Shown: positions 1 to 7,471 of the stretch, one piece after another
Numbering within the stretch: position 1 is the first letter of the stretch
Layout of the letters: every line of letters starts with the position of its first letter
Source of the DNA: Acetofilamentum sp.
GTDB taxonomy: Bacteria > Bacteroidota > Bacteroidia > Bacteroidales > DTU049
Direction of reading: 5' to 3'
Assembly: GCA_020720525.1 (NCBI GenBank)
Contig: DYON01000120.1
Location: 1 to 7,969 of the forward strand
Length of the DNA: 7,969 bases
Notes under the pieces: generated by a model
Database searches by the model: none
Told to the model about the DNA's origin: nothing
The model's input: only the letters and a program-made list of their open reading frames with translations
Position numbers and translations under genes: made by a program

Positions 1-408
1 TTTTTTACTAAAAAATACTCGTCGCCATTGTATTTGCGCACCTTCCCAACAATGTGCATCACATGGTCAACGGTGGTTTCGAGACTGTTGAACATTTGTT
101 GTCGCAATTTTTCATTGTTGGCATTGGCTGGCAAAGTGATTTGTGCAGTTCCAATATCGGCTTTAAAACTACTCTCGCTCACATCGCCATCCCAACAAAC
201 AAAGCTGTATCCTTTTAGCAAAGCCGAATCGCATATTGTTTCAAAAACATCGGGTGCAACATTGTAGTACAAGCCGTTTGCCCAATTGTATCTATCTTCG
301 AGCACAAACCAAGAATAATAGGCATGATGGCTATACGAAGTTATTGACACATAATTGCTTGGGTCGAAAAACAACGAATCTCTCAACTCAATTGCTGTGT
401 ATTGTTTG

Positions 409-414
409 TTTTTT
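409..414 (-). other. Frameshifting A6 homopolymer in the peptidase mid-region
   Basis: Sensible family sequence ends in one frame at AFYQK and resumes in another at NKQYTAIELRD, exactly across this run of six A on the coding strand. Seven A would fuse the two halves seamlessly. Without that base the frame ends at a TGA near 383, removing the catalytic His and Asn. Confidence 0.8.
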
Positions 415-925
415 GGTAGAAAGCTTGCGGTGGCGTTCCAAAATAAATTGAAAGTAAGGAGTCAACCACAAATTGATAATTGCTCGGTAATTCGGGATAT
501 TCCAAACTCGAAATATGCTGCATAAAATGCGCCATTGAGGTATCGAGAAGCGAGTGATTGTGTCCGCGATTGCGAGTAGTATAGCATCCAAATGCAGTTT
601 CGGGCATGAGTCCATTGTATCTAATGGTTGTCAGCACATCGTGCATTTGTCCACCAGGTGTGAAAAAATTGTTGCCCTGCATGCGAACGTGCATTTCGGT
701 TTTGGCTTTTGTTGCATGATACACAAAAAACATTTCCGACAAATCCATTTCACCTTTTCCAGCCCAAATAAGCTCGCTCTCGATAAACGATGTGGTGCCA
801 AAGCTCCAACAAGTACCGCTGCTTTGCTGGTCTTTGCTGGTGGTATGCGGAATCAAAACCAGTGTGTCGAAAAGGTTTTGAGACTGAACATTTGTTATTG
901 CAAATAATAGAATAAGAATGACCGA

Positions 926-932
926 TTTTTTT
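926..932 (-). other. Frameshifting A7 homopolymer in the peptidase signal peptide
   Basis: Directly after the ATG at 935-933 the coding strand has seven A residues. Six would join the ATG to the frame that encodes the hydrophobic signal peptide and the catalytic Cys region. No ATG, GTG or TTG occurs in that frame before TTG at 856, which lies after the signal peptide, and an in-frame TGA blocks any start further upstream. As written, the protein cannot be made in exportable form. Confidence 0.8.
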
Positions 933-987
933 CATTCTGAAGGTTTTATAATTTTTCCGTTGGTGTGTGAAAATAAATTATTTGTTG

Positions 988-995
988 TACTTTTG
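988..995 (+). promoter_or_regulatory. Bacteroidota-type -7 box TACTTTTG before the small lipoprotein gene
   Basis: TACTTTTG matches the TAnnTTTG -7 consensus of the primary sigma factor of Bacteroidota and sits 24 bases before the ATG at 1020, giving a short leader. A -33 TTTG at the ideal spacing is not obvious; the nearest candidate is TTG at 960-962, about 25 bases upstream, slightly too far. I found no comparably good box for the divergent peptidase gene in the same 84-base gap, which would fit that gene being inactive but does not prove it. Confidence 0.6.
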
Positions 996-1019
996 TGGTG
1001 TAAACTAAAATCTTTACCT

Positions 1020-1571
1020 ATGAAAATAATTAAAATTGTGGCCATTGCAATACTGGCCTTTTTTGTAAGCAGCTGCCTTACTGTTGAAAAGAAAAAATAT
1101 GTATTTGAGATGACCGGAAAAACCACTGGAAAACTTACTATTACATATATAAACATTTTCAGCCAAATGGATGACTCCCTCGATGTTTCGGAAGAAGATT
1201 TCGACGAACTCATCAACGATTACATCAACGGCAGCACATTGGAAGATTCTTATCCACTTGCCAGCAATATTCAGAAAAGACTTTACGAAGAAAACGGCAA
1301 GCTCAATGGTGAAGTAACCATGGATTTTGCTTCGTTCGACGCTGCTCGGCTTTATCAATTCGACAAAAAAAGCCCAATAGCTTTTAGTGTAAGTCAATCA
1401 ATCGATGGCGAAAGCTTCGAAAGCAGCAACGGAACTCTTGGAAACAAAGACTATATGAATGTTGTTTTTTGGTCGCCAAAAGCAAAAAGTCTCGAAATCA
1501 CAACTACTGTGAACGAATATAGCGAAGAAGATTGCGTTAGCCTCGTAAAACAATATCGTCGCTGGAAATAA
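1020..1571 (+). CDS. Small lipoprotein of unknown function
   Basis: The product has 183 residues. The start at ATG 1020 is chosen because it gives a classic lipoprotein signal: two Lys, a hydrophobic stretch, then lipobox VSSC with Cys19. The open frame extends upstream to 918, but that extension overlaps the divergent peptidase start and would bury the signal peptide; the -7 box at 988-995 also supports 1020. No Shine-Dalgarno is visible, as is usual in this phylum. The mature protein is hydrophilic. It has an acidic patch (DDSLDVSEEDFDELINDY, about residues 52-69), then probable beta-strand-rich sequence (GKLNGEVTMDF, YMNVVFWSPKAKSLEITTTV). I recognise no catalytic motif or named domain. 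It is a single-gene unit closed by a strong terminator. It should be anchored in the inner or outer membrane; its role is unknown. Confidence 0.88.
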   Translation: MKIIKIVAIAILAFFVSSCLTVEKKKYVFEMTGKTTGKLTITYINIFSQMDDSLDVSEEDFDELINDYINGSTLEDSYPLASNIQKRLYEENGKLNGEVTMDFASFDAARLYQFDKKSPIAFSVSQSIDGESFESSNGTLGNKDYMNVVFWSPKAKSLEITTTVNEYSEEDCVSLVKQYRRWK

Positions 1572-1590
1572 AATTTCCTCAATGAATTTT

Positions 1591-1620
1591 AAAAGCAATC
1601 CTTCGGGATTGTTTTTTTTT
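1591..1620 (+). terminator. Intrinsic terminator with UUCG loop
   Basis: The arms CAATCC (1596-1601) and GGATTG (1606-1611) enclose a TTCG tetraloop and are followed by nine T (1612-1620). The stem extends through a G-T pair into A/T pairs using A1591-1594. It lies 20 bases after the stop codon of the small lipoprotein gene. Read on the minus strand the hairpin is followed only by a short T4, so it is a weaker stop for the convergent WG-repeat gene. Confidence 0.9.
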
Positions 1621-1647
1621 GCCATTTTGTATCTAATCTTGGCAATA

Positions 1648-1759
1648 CCGACGAGAATTATATTTTATTCCAATTAATTCTGTCGGCATTTACCAATTGA
1701 TGAAATATATAAAAGTCCTTTGGACTATCATATATTTCAAATTGGTATAACTCGGACAG
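1648..1759. repeat. Nested imperfect palindromes in the convergent intergenic gap
   Basis: The core hairpin is 1691-1747. TACCAATT (1691-1698) pairs with AATTGGTA (1740-1747). After a two-base bulge, TGAAATATAT (1701-1710) pairs with ATATATTTCA (1730-1739). After a 3x3 internal loop, AGTCC (1714-1718) pairs with GGACT (1722-1726) around a TTT loop. An outer CTGTC (1680-1684) can pair with GACAG (1755-1759). The same CTGTCGG also forms a rival hairpin with the upstream arm: CCGAC plus AGAATTA (1648-1652, 1654-1660) against TAATTCT plus GTCGG (1675-1681, 1682-1686), with G1653 bulged. The element ends 9 bases from the WG-repeat gene's stop codon, so it would lie in the 3' end of that mRNA. No T-run follows the core on either strand. 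It may be a 3'-end stem-loop, an intergenic palindromic repeat or a small remnant element. Confidence 0.75.
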
Positions 1760-1768
1760 CAACAAAAA

Positions 1769-4700
1769 CTATCGAGTAATATCCCAAATAATTGAACCAT
1801 CTTTGCGAATATAGCCAATTTTGTCGCCGTAATGAATCTGATAAATGGTGCTATTCCATTTTACAATGCGGGTATATTGCGGTTTTACATAGTATTTTCC
1901 AGATAAATCGGCAAAGCCATACAAACCTTCCGACCCCACCAATAATCGATCGTTACAAACACCGCCCATCGAATTCCAATAGCCCATGCTGCGCGATCGT
2001 TTGGTGGTAGCATCATAAATCATTTGCTGACCATCGCCAATATACATATAGAACAAATTACCGCTTCGCTTTGGCTTCGACAACGAATTGAACCACACAA
2101 CACCACTTGTATCAATAAGAAAATAGTGGTCGGAGCGCCGAACAAAAGCATATCCATTGCTGTCGAATGGTTCTGCCTTCGACGCACCCGAAGTAAAAAT
2201 GCAATGTTTTTCTTTTCCATCTTTATCGATGATAAAAGTTTTTTGCATGTGCGACACTATTGCTCGTTCATTGCTAAATGGAGTCGCTTTAGAATAAGTA
2301 CCTAAAACTTTTTCACCCTCAAAACTGAAGTAATTGAATTTTCCTTTCGAATAAGCCAACACGAGATTTTCGCCAACTTTTATTGGCGTTTGCGAAACAA
2401 AACTACCTTGCTCTTTGCCCGAAGCATCGACCAAAATTTGTTTGGAGCCTTTACGAACGCTATAGTATCCATCGCCAGCATAAGCAATGTGGCGCGCTTT
2501 TTTTACAACAATCAAACCATTGGGCGCAACCATCGAAAACCGCGACTTTTTCGCTGCCAAGCGCATTCCTTGATCATCGGCAGGTAGAATTTTATCGAAA
2601 CCAGCCTTTAAAACATATTCCCCTTGCTCATTAATAAGCCCATAGCCTTTTTTTAGATAAACAACTGCCGTTCCGCTCTGAAAATCGAATGCTCTCAAAT
2701 AGGCTGGCTCGATGACCATTTGACCCGAAGAGTTGATAAATCCATACAAATTTTGTGGCTTCACTGCAGCCAGACCTTGGTGAAATGGATTTGCATCTTT
2801 GTAAACAGGATCAATAGCCCAATTTCCATCGGTATCTATGTAGCCCATTTTTCCTCCTTTCACCGAAGCCACTGCCAAACCCTCGGAAAACGGCATTGCT
2901 TTTTTGAATTTTTCTTCAATCACCATATTTCCATTGGGGTCGATAAAACCATATTTACCATTGCGCTTCACCAATGCGCGATTGTCAGAAAAATCGTATG
3001 CTCGCGTAAACTCAAGCGGAGCAATCATAACGCCTTGTTCATCAACAAAGCTGTATTTGCGATCGGGTTTAAAAACCGAAAAATTGTAAAATTCCCGATA
3101 GGAAGCTCCTAAAATCTCTTTATAGATATATGGATAAACAAAAGCAGGAGGAGAAAGTCCCAACGACGAATTGATGATTTTGCCATTTGGACCACCAGCA
3201 TTTTTATAAAACAGGAGCGAATCGGCACGATGTGCATACAAATTCAATCTTTCGCCATTTTTCACAACCGAATCGGTGTATGCATCGGCTGGTCGAAGAA
3301 AAGTTTTAATTCCATCGTTGAAACGTCCGATGTTGGTCACTTTCATGTCTTTACTTTTCGGAGCCACATAGGCCGAATCGAATTTCCATACTTTGGCTTT
3401 CGAACCTCGGAAGCGGTCGATAAATTGCACTTCGGGACGAACCACAAGACCTGTGATACTAATGCTACACCACTTTCCGCTATCCGAAATTGCCATTGCC
3501 AAATTTCTATCCGACATATAAAAGCGCGTAACATTGTCGTTTTCGTCGAAATGAGGCATAAATTGACTAAAATAGATGAAAGCAAAATTTGTTGGAGCAA
3601 CAATTCGCCCCGTATTGTGATCGACAATGCCAAAATGCCAAATTCCAACAAACGACAGAGGCCCGAGCGAAAAACGAGTTGTATCGCCATAAACGCCAAC
3701 CAACGACAAACCGTTTATTCTATCGGGTCGAGCATAATTATAGATGGGTGCAATTTTATATTCTTCGTCAATAATATTCCACAATCCAATGTTTCCAGAT
3801 ACACTATCCTTTTGCCACTTATAAATAGCACGCTTCGATTGAACTGGAGACGAAAAATCATCGTTTCGACCACTGACAGTAAGCCTTCTATAGTTGTTGT
3901 AAACTGCCAATGGCACCAATTGATTGTTTTTCCACTCGTACATTTCCGCAACGCCATTTTTAACAGTCCTAACAGTATTTCCTCTTTCGGAAATCTCTTT
4001 ATATTCGGGTGGCAACAATTCTTTTCCATTGGGCGCTAACAAAGCAACACCATCATAGGTTTGCGCTTTCCACAATCCGTTCTTGAGCAGCGAAAAGCTG
4101 GCATATTTTGGCTGACACATAGGTTTCCCAGCGATATCAAGAAGCAATCCCAATCCAGAATTTGGGAAAGCAACAAAACCAACGCCATCGTGCAAACGAA
4201 GACTTCGGAAATAAAGACCATTCACCTTCGAAAAATCGGGATTGAGCAAAGTCCAACCATTTTCGGTAAGGGCAAAAATCCACTTTCTTTTGGTAACCGA
4301 ATCGGTTATTGTCGATAAATCGTAATATTCTGGATTTACCACAAAACCACTATCAAGATCGTAAACGCCTTTCAGTCCATTATCAACAACCGTAAACTGC
4401 CTGCCACCCAAATAATTGATCGCATCAAAAGCTCGCGGAATAAGGTTTGTTCCCATACTGTCAATCAAAAAATTATATTCATTTTTAAGAATATAGTATC
4501 CTGAAAGAGGAGTTGACCGAATATACGAGTCTTCGAAATCGATTTCGCTTGGCTTCTTTCTATAAACCGAGAAAAACTTTTTCGTTTTTTCATTTGATTC
4601 GATGTAAAATGGCAAAGCTATTGGATTTGAATCGAAGTCGTAGAAGAATTGAATGCTCGTTTTTTTGCTTCCCGAAATAAAGGTTTTTGTTGGAGAATAG

Positions 4701-5314
4701 TAGCACAAAACAGAATCGGGATTTTTGAAACAAACAACCTCATAATTGAGCAAATATTTCTCCCATCTGGGTTGAACTAGAATTTGCCCATCTTCCGAAG
4801 CAAAACCGAAACTGTCGTTGTGCTGAATTATATAATTTTCCTCAAAATACGACACATTGTTCATATCGAAATGCACACGAATACTGCCTTGGCGATCGAA
4901 AACATCGACACCAGCACTATTGGAGCATACAATTCGGCTACCACCCACCATTTCAATAGTATTGTATGCAATTGGAATCAACAACTGTCGCTTATCATCG
5001 ACCAAGCCAGACAATTTGCCATCGCCAACTTTAAACAGATTGGGTTCCACAACCTCGGCAAAAAAATAATAATCTGTGGAAAAGGAATGCGTAATCATAT
5101 TGAAAATGGCTTGCTTACCGCCCTTTTCCACAGAAATAAAAATTCGACTGTCCGAAAAATGAATTGCATCAAATTCTGGATTCAGAACTACAGCTCCTGC
5201 CGTATCGATGAGGCCTGTTTTGCCACCTTGTTTCACAGGCAAAAACCTCTGATTTTGCGCAGAAACAAAACACGACATCAGAATTGCTGCAAGAAACAGA
5301 ATCCAGAATTTCAT
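1769..5314 (-). CDS. Large exported WG-repeat protein
   Basis: The product has 1181 residues with an N-terminal signal peptide (MKFWILFLAAILMSCFVSAQ) that fits signal peptidase I cleavage after VSA. A Cys15 preceded by LMS is a poor lipobox, so a soluble periplasmic or surface protein is likelier than a lipoprotein. The family is identified by WG-type repeats, whose unit reads roughly YGFIDxxGxxVIxPxF. Clear units start at residues 754, 788, 823, 857 and 891, a 34-35 residue period, and again at 1132 and 1166. Looser units appear near the N-terminus (TGLIDTAG at 33, and about 102 and 168). The middle (about 200-750) is more diverged but keeps similar short blocks. There is no enzyme motif, transmembrane segment after the signal, or evident C-terminal secretion domain; it ends in WDITR. 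The gene follows the 444-residue lipoprotein by 14 bases and is surely co-transcribed. WG repeats have no established general function; a binding or scaffold role in the envelope is inference. Confidence 0.92.
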   Translation of the reverse strand: MKFWILFLAAILMSCFVSAQNQRFLPVKQGGKTGLIDTAGAVVLNPEFDAIHFSDSRIFISVEKGGKQAIFNMITHSFSTDYYFFAEVVEPNLFKVGDGKLSGLVDDKRQLLIPIAYNTIEMVGGSRIVCSNSAGVDVFDRQGSIRVHFDMNNVSYFEENYIIQHNDSFGFASEDGQILVQPRWEKYLLNYEVVCFKNPDSVLCYYSPTKTFISGSKKTSIQFFYDFDSNPIALPFYIESNEKTKKFFSVYRKKPSEIDFEDSYIRSTPLSGYYILKNEYNFLIDSMGTNLIPRAFDAINYLGGRQFTVVDNGLKGVYDLDSGFVVNPEYYDLSTITDSVTKRKWIFALTENGWTLLNPDFSKVNGLYFRSLRLHDGVGFVAFPNSGLGLLLDIAGKPMCQPKYASFSLLKNGLWKAQTYDGVALLAPNGKELLPPEYKEISERGNTVRTVKNGVAEMYEWKNNQLVPLAVYNNYRRLTVSGRNDDFSSPVQSKRAIYKWQKDSVSGNIGLWNIIDEEYKIAPIYNYARPDRINGLSLVGVYGDTTRFSLGPLSFVGIWHFGIVDHNTGRIVAPTNFAFIYFSQFMPHFDENDNVTRFYMSDRNLAMAISDSGKWCSISITGLVVRPEVQFIDRFRGSKAKVWKFDSAYVAPKSKDMKVTNIGRFNDGIKTFLRPADAYTDSVVKNGERLNLYAHRADSLLFYKNAGGPNGKIINSSLGLSPPAFVYPYIYKEILGASYREFYNFSVFKPDRKYSFVDEQGVMIAPLEFTRAYDFSDNRALVKRNGKYGFIDPNGNMVIEEKFKKAMPFSEGLAVASVKGGKMGYIDTDGNWAIDPVYKDANPFHQGLAAVKPQNLYGFINSSGQMVIEPAYLRAFDFQSGTAVVYLKKGYGLINEQGEYVLKAGFDKILPADDQGMRLAAKKSRFSMVAPNGLIVVKKARHIAYAGDGYYSVRKGSKQILVDASGKEQGSFVSQTPIKVGENLVLAYSKGKFNYFSFEGEKVLGTYSKATPFSNERAIVSHMQKTFIIDKDGKEKHCIFTSGASKAEPFDSNGYAFVRRSDHYFLIDTSGVVWFNSLSKPKRSGNLFYMYIGDGQQMIYDATTKRSRSMGYWNSMGGVCNDRLLVGSEGLYGFADLSGKYYVKPQYTRIVKWNSTIYQIHYGDKIGYIRKDGSIIWDITR

Positions 5315-5328
5315 GGTTGATTTGATAA

Positions 5329-6663
5329 TTAGAAACCGTAAATAACCGACAATAAATCGTCTTCGGATTCAATGGTGATACCAGTTTTATTCATCGCCAC
5401 ATCATTAATACCATTGTTTCCATTGTCGTAGAGTGCTTTCCCATTTCGTGCAACCAATGCTTCGCTGTTGTCGCCAATTGCAAGCATTACAAAATCTTGG
5501 TCGGGCGATACTGGAATAGATGTTTCCTTACTGCTGCGACCAAGCTCAAAAACAGCATTATCCTTCAAAAAAACTTGATAAACACGAAAATGCGAAGACA
5601 ATTCGCTTCCATCGGACATCAATCGAATTTTTTTCGTCTTGCGGTTGATAAGGAAGTGTAGATAATCCCAATTAAAAAAGCCAAACGACGACACAGCCAT
5701 TGTTCTGCGCAACGTATTTTCGGCAAGTTGACGGCCTACTTCCTGCTCAATTACGCCAAGATTATCAACCGACTTGTCTATTTGTGCAACCGCCTCATTG
5801 GGTTGAAGCATTTCGTTGGCAACAGGCACAACCGAAGTTGTAAATGTGTCTTTATTGCTTCGCATAACAATGATGTATTCGCCTGGTCGCGACTTGTCTT
5901 TATCAATTTTTGTTACAGGCCAATTCGTGTCGAAAATCCACTGCTCTTTTTCTGGATCGGCATATTTTTTATTGCCGCTGTATTTCCACATTACATCGCC
6001 AAGCCCAGCTAACTCAGGAAAAACATGGTAATTCACGTTGATGTCAAACACAAAATCGGAAATTGTTTTTACCGATTTGTTTTTAACCACTTTAGCATCG
6101 CCAGCAATTGCAACAGTGTCGGCTGGTTGGGGTGCAGCTGGTTCGGCACTTTTGGTTACTAAGTACTTCCACTCGCCACTGATGGTGTCGAATTGATAAA
6201 AATTGTACGGTTTTTCGCCATCTTCTATTGAAGAAGCCATCGAAACCGTAACATTCTTTCCTTGGGCAATTGCCAATTGATCGCCACTTGTAGAAGTTGC
6301 GTTAATCTGAAACATTCCGGCCGACTGAAAATGGCCCACTTCGCCGGCACTGTCGTACTGCATTGGAATACCACTCAAAATAATCGAAGCCTGATTGCTG
6401 TACTCCTCGTAGGTAAGCTCTGCTTTACCAGTAAAAGCCTTGTTGTCGGCAGTTACAAGCGAATTGGCTGGAATCATAATGGTACTTCCACTTGAAATTT
6501 CAAGCAAGGTGTCTTTGGACGTATCAATCAAAAAAGTGTTTTTACCCAAATCGATATTGGGTAGAGGTCGCGAAATTTTCAGAACGGCATTTTTGTCGTC
6601 CGAGCACGATTGCATCAATAGCAATGCAAGCGCAGCAAATACTGCAAACATTTTAGTTTTCAT
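5329..6663 (-). CDS. Lipoprotein of unknown function, cotranscribed with the WG-repeat protein
   Basis: The product has 444 residues. The lipoprotein signal MKTKMFAVFAALALLLMQSC places the lipid-bearing Cys at residue 20, which fixes the start at 6663. Residues about 60-165 form an N-terminal module with TIMIPANSLV, GKAELTYEEYSNQ, SIILSGIPMQYDSAG and QSAGMFQINATS. I recall this arrangement from other uncharacterised Bacteroidota lipoproteins, where it looks like a beta-rich domain. A low-complexity linker (EPAAPQPADTVAIAGD, 174-189) separates it from a second part. A third region starts about residue 325 with SFGFFNWDYL and a probable beta-sandwich that runs to the C-terminus. I see no catalytic motif. 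It is the first gene of a two-gene unit with the WG-repeat gene (14-base gap) and has its own candidate promoter. The two products probably meet in the periplasm or at the outer membrane; that partnership is inference. Confidence 0.9.
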   Translation of the reverse strand: MKTKMFAVFAALALLLMQSCSDDKNAVLKISRPLPNIDLGKNTFLIDTSKDTLLEISSGSTIMIPANSLVTADNKAFTGKAELTYEEYSNQASIILSGIPMQYDSAGEVGHFQSAGMFQINATSTSGDQLAIAQGKNVTVSMASSIEDGEKPYNFYQFDTISGEWKYLVTKSAEPAAPQPADTVAIAGDAKVVKNKSVKTISDFVFDINVNYHVFPELAGLGDVMWKYSGNKKYADPEKEQWIFDTNWPVTKIDKDKSRPGEYIIVMRSNKDTFTTSVVPVANEMLQPNEAVAQIDKSVDNLGVIEQEVGRQLAENTLRRTMAVSSFGFFNWDYLHFLINRKTKKIRLMSDGSELSSHFRVYQVFLKDNAVFELGRSSKETSIPVSPDQDFVMLAIGDNSEALVARNGKALYDNGNNGINDVAMNKTGITIESEDDLLSVIYGF

Positions 6664-6680
6664 ACTTTCAGGTTTTGGTG

Positions 6681-6709
6681 CTAAAATACAACGGGAATAA
6701 ATTTACAAA
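6681..6709 (-). promoter_or_regulatory. Candidate Bacteroidota promoter for the lipoprotein/WG-repeat operon
   Basis: On the minus strand a -33 TTTG (6706-6709) is followed after 17 bases by TATTTTAG (6681-6688), one mismatch from TAnnTTTG. The spacing falls in the usual range for the phylum and would start the transcript about ten bases before the ATG at 6663. The match is imperfect and the region is AT-rich, so chance is possible. Confidence 0.4.
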
Positions 6710-6785
6710 TATTTTTTCCAACGTATAAAAACAATGAAATACCATCACTTTACAATTAATTGAAGCGCACAAAAACGCTCATTCA

Positions 6786-6809
6786 TTTGTTAATCAATAC
6801 ATTAACAAA
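6786..6809. repeat. Perfect inverted repeat TTTGTTAAT / ATTAACAAA
   Basis: Nine-base arms at 6786-6794 and 6801-6809 match without a mismatch around a six-base spacer (CAATAC). There is no G/C-rich stem and no T-run, so it is not a convincing terminator. It sits between the response-regulator gene and the lipoprotein gene, upstream of the latter's candidate promoter, where a dimeric regulator could bind. The site role is inference. Confidence 0.6.
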
Positions 6810-6859
6810 CTCAATCAAAATGGGAAATTTAACAAAACTAAAGAAAACAATTTAACAAA
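6802..6859. repeat. Three direct copies of TTAACAAA
   Basis: Identical octamers lie at 6802-6809, 6829-6836 and 6852-6859, with start-to-start distances of 27 and 23 bases; an inverted copy at 6786-6793 belongs to the palindrome next to them. The last copy abuts the stop codon of the response-regulator gene. The rest of the 196-base gap (6664-6859) is A/T-rich and shows no open frame or strong terminator. Confidence 0.6.
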
Positions 6860-7471
6860 TCATTTCAATTCCAAATAGCCCCGCTTAAAAGATTCGGCAA
6901 TTAAAGCAGCTGTATTGCTCACATTAAATTTGAGCAGCAAATTTTTGCGGTGACTATCGACTGTGGTAACTGAAATAAACAATTTGTCGGCAATTTCTTT
7001 GTTCACCAAGCCTTCGGCAATGAGTGCGAGAACTTCTTTTTCGCGTGGCGAAATATAGATTTCGTCGTTGCTGTGTTTTATCGTCGCATCGGAGTCGGGA
7101 AAATAAGTTCCACCGTCCGATACGGTTTGAATGGCCTCCACAATGGCTTCGGCAGGCGAATTTTTCGACAGCCAACCATCGGCTCCCGATTTATCGAGGT
7201 CGCGTTTCTGAACAATGCCCGGAGAACCCGAAAAGAGGAGAACTTTCACGTTGGGGAATTCCGATTTCAGAAAGCGGCACACATCGAGCCCCGAGCCGTC
7301 GGGCAATCGCAAATCGAGAATTACAAGTGAAGGCAAATAATCGCGCGCTACCAATTTGCAATTGGCAACCGACGAAGCCGTTCTTATTTCGTCGGCTGGT
7401 AAAACCGATGCAAGCATTTTGCTCATTCCATCGAGTACCACAGGATGATCGTCAACCAACAAAATTTTCAT
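6860..7471 (-). CDS. Response regulator, NarL/FixJ (LuxR-type HTH) family
   Basis: The product has 203 residues, the normal length for the family. The N-terminal receiver domain (1-120) has the acidic pair D7/D8, the phosphoacceptor D53 in VILDLRLPDG, the switch Ser81 in LLFSGS, and Lys103 in GWLSKN, so all key residues are present. The C-terminal LuxR-type helix-turn-helix spans about 141-200 and begins SPREKEVLALIAEG; the recognition segment is FISVTTVDSHRKNLL. It is therefore a DNA-binding transcription regulator activated by phosphorylation on Asp. Its ATG overlaps the stop of the upstream kinase gene as ATGA, so the kinase is its cognate partner and translation is probably coupled. Target genes are not shown by the sequence; the repeated TTAACAAA boxes just downstream make the lipoprotein/WG-repeat operon a candidate. 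Confidence 0.95.
   Translation of the reverse strand: MKILLVDDHPVVLDGMSKMLASVLPADEIRTASSVANCKLVARDYLPSLVILDLRLPDGSGLDVCRFLKSEFPNVKVLLFSGSPGIVQKRDLDKSGADGWLSKNSPAEAIVEAIQTVSDGGTYFPDSDATIKHSNDEIYISPREKEVLALIAEGLVNKEIADKLFISVTTVDSHRKNLLLKFNVSNTAALIAESFKRGYLELK

Larger units (their letters stand above)
1..935 (-). pseudogene. C1-family exported aminopeptidase (bleomycin hydrolase/PepC-like), two frameshifts, 3' end outside window
   Basis: This is a papain-fold cysteine peptidase of the C1 bleomycin hydrolase/PepC type. The catalytic Cys lies in SSGTCWSF (codon 809-811), right after a DQQ motif. The catalytic His lies in VMHIVG (codon 54-56). The reading stops at FLVK, where the family's VKNSW Asn motif would follow outside the window. 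The start is ATG at 935. If the A7 run at 926-932 is read as A6, the protein begins MKKSVILILLFAITNVQSQN, a clear signal peptide; read as given, the ATG frame is nonsense. The frame breaks again at the A6 run 409-414: upstream reads GTPPQAFYQK and then meets a stop near 383, while one extra A restores YQKNKQYTAIELRDSLFF and an open frame to the edge. The two shifts have opposite sign. Repaired, Cys is about residue 42 and His about residue 294. It is either a recently decayed gene or an intact gene with two sequence errors. Family assignment is firm; the status is not. Confidence 0.85.

Noticed and set aside
750..935. 61-codon minus-strand frame from the peptidase ATG as a separate small gene
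   Set aside because: Its sequence is the out-of-frame reading of the peptidase; the catalytic Cys motif and signal peptide appear in the adjacent frame one base away.
918..1019. Upstream extension of the small lipoprotein frame by 34 codons
   Set aside because: It would cover the divergent gene's start, lie upstream of the -7 box and hide a clear lipoprotein signal peptide beginning at 1020.
3230..4039. Plus-strand open frame of 269 codons antisense to the WG-repeat gene
   Set aside because: It lies wholly inside a well-supported repeat-protein gene, has a Ser/Asn/Ile/His-rich composition without domain or signal, and has no promoter. It is a shadow of the coding strand.
4784..5320. Plus-strand open frame of 178 codons antisense to the WG-repeat gene start
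   Set aside because: It overlaps the signal peptide and N-terminal repeats of the real gene, and its translation resembles no protein family.
6764..6779. AGCG/CGCT hairpin as terminator of the response-regulator gene
   Set aside because: The stem is only four to five bases with an eight-base loop and no T-run follows on the minus strand.
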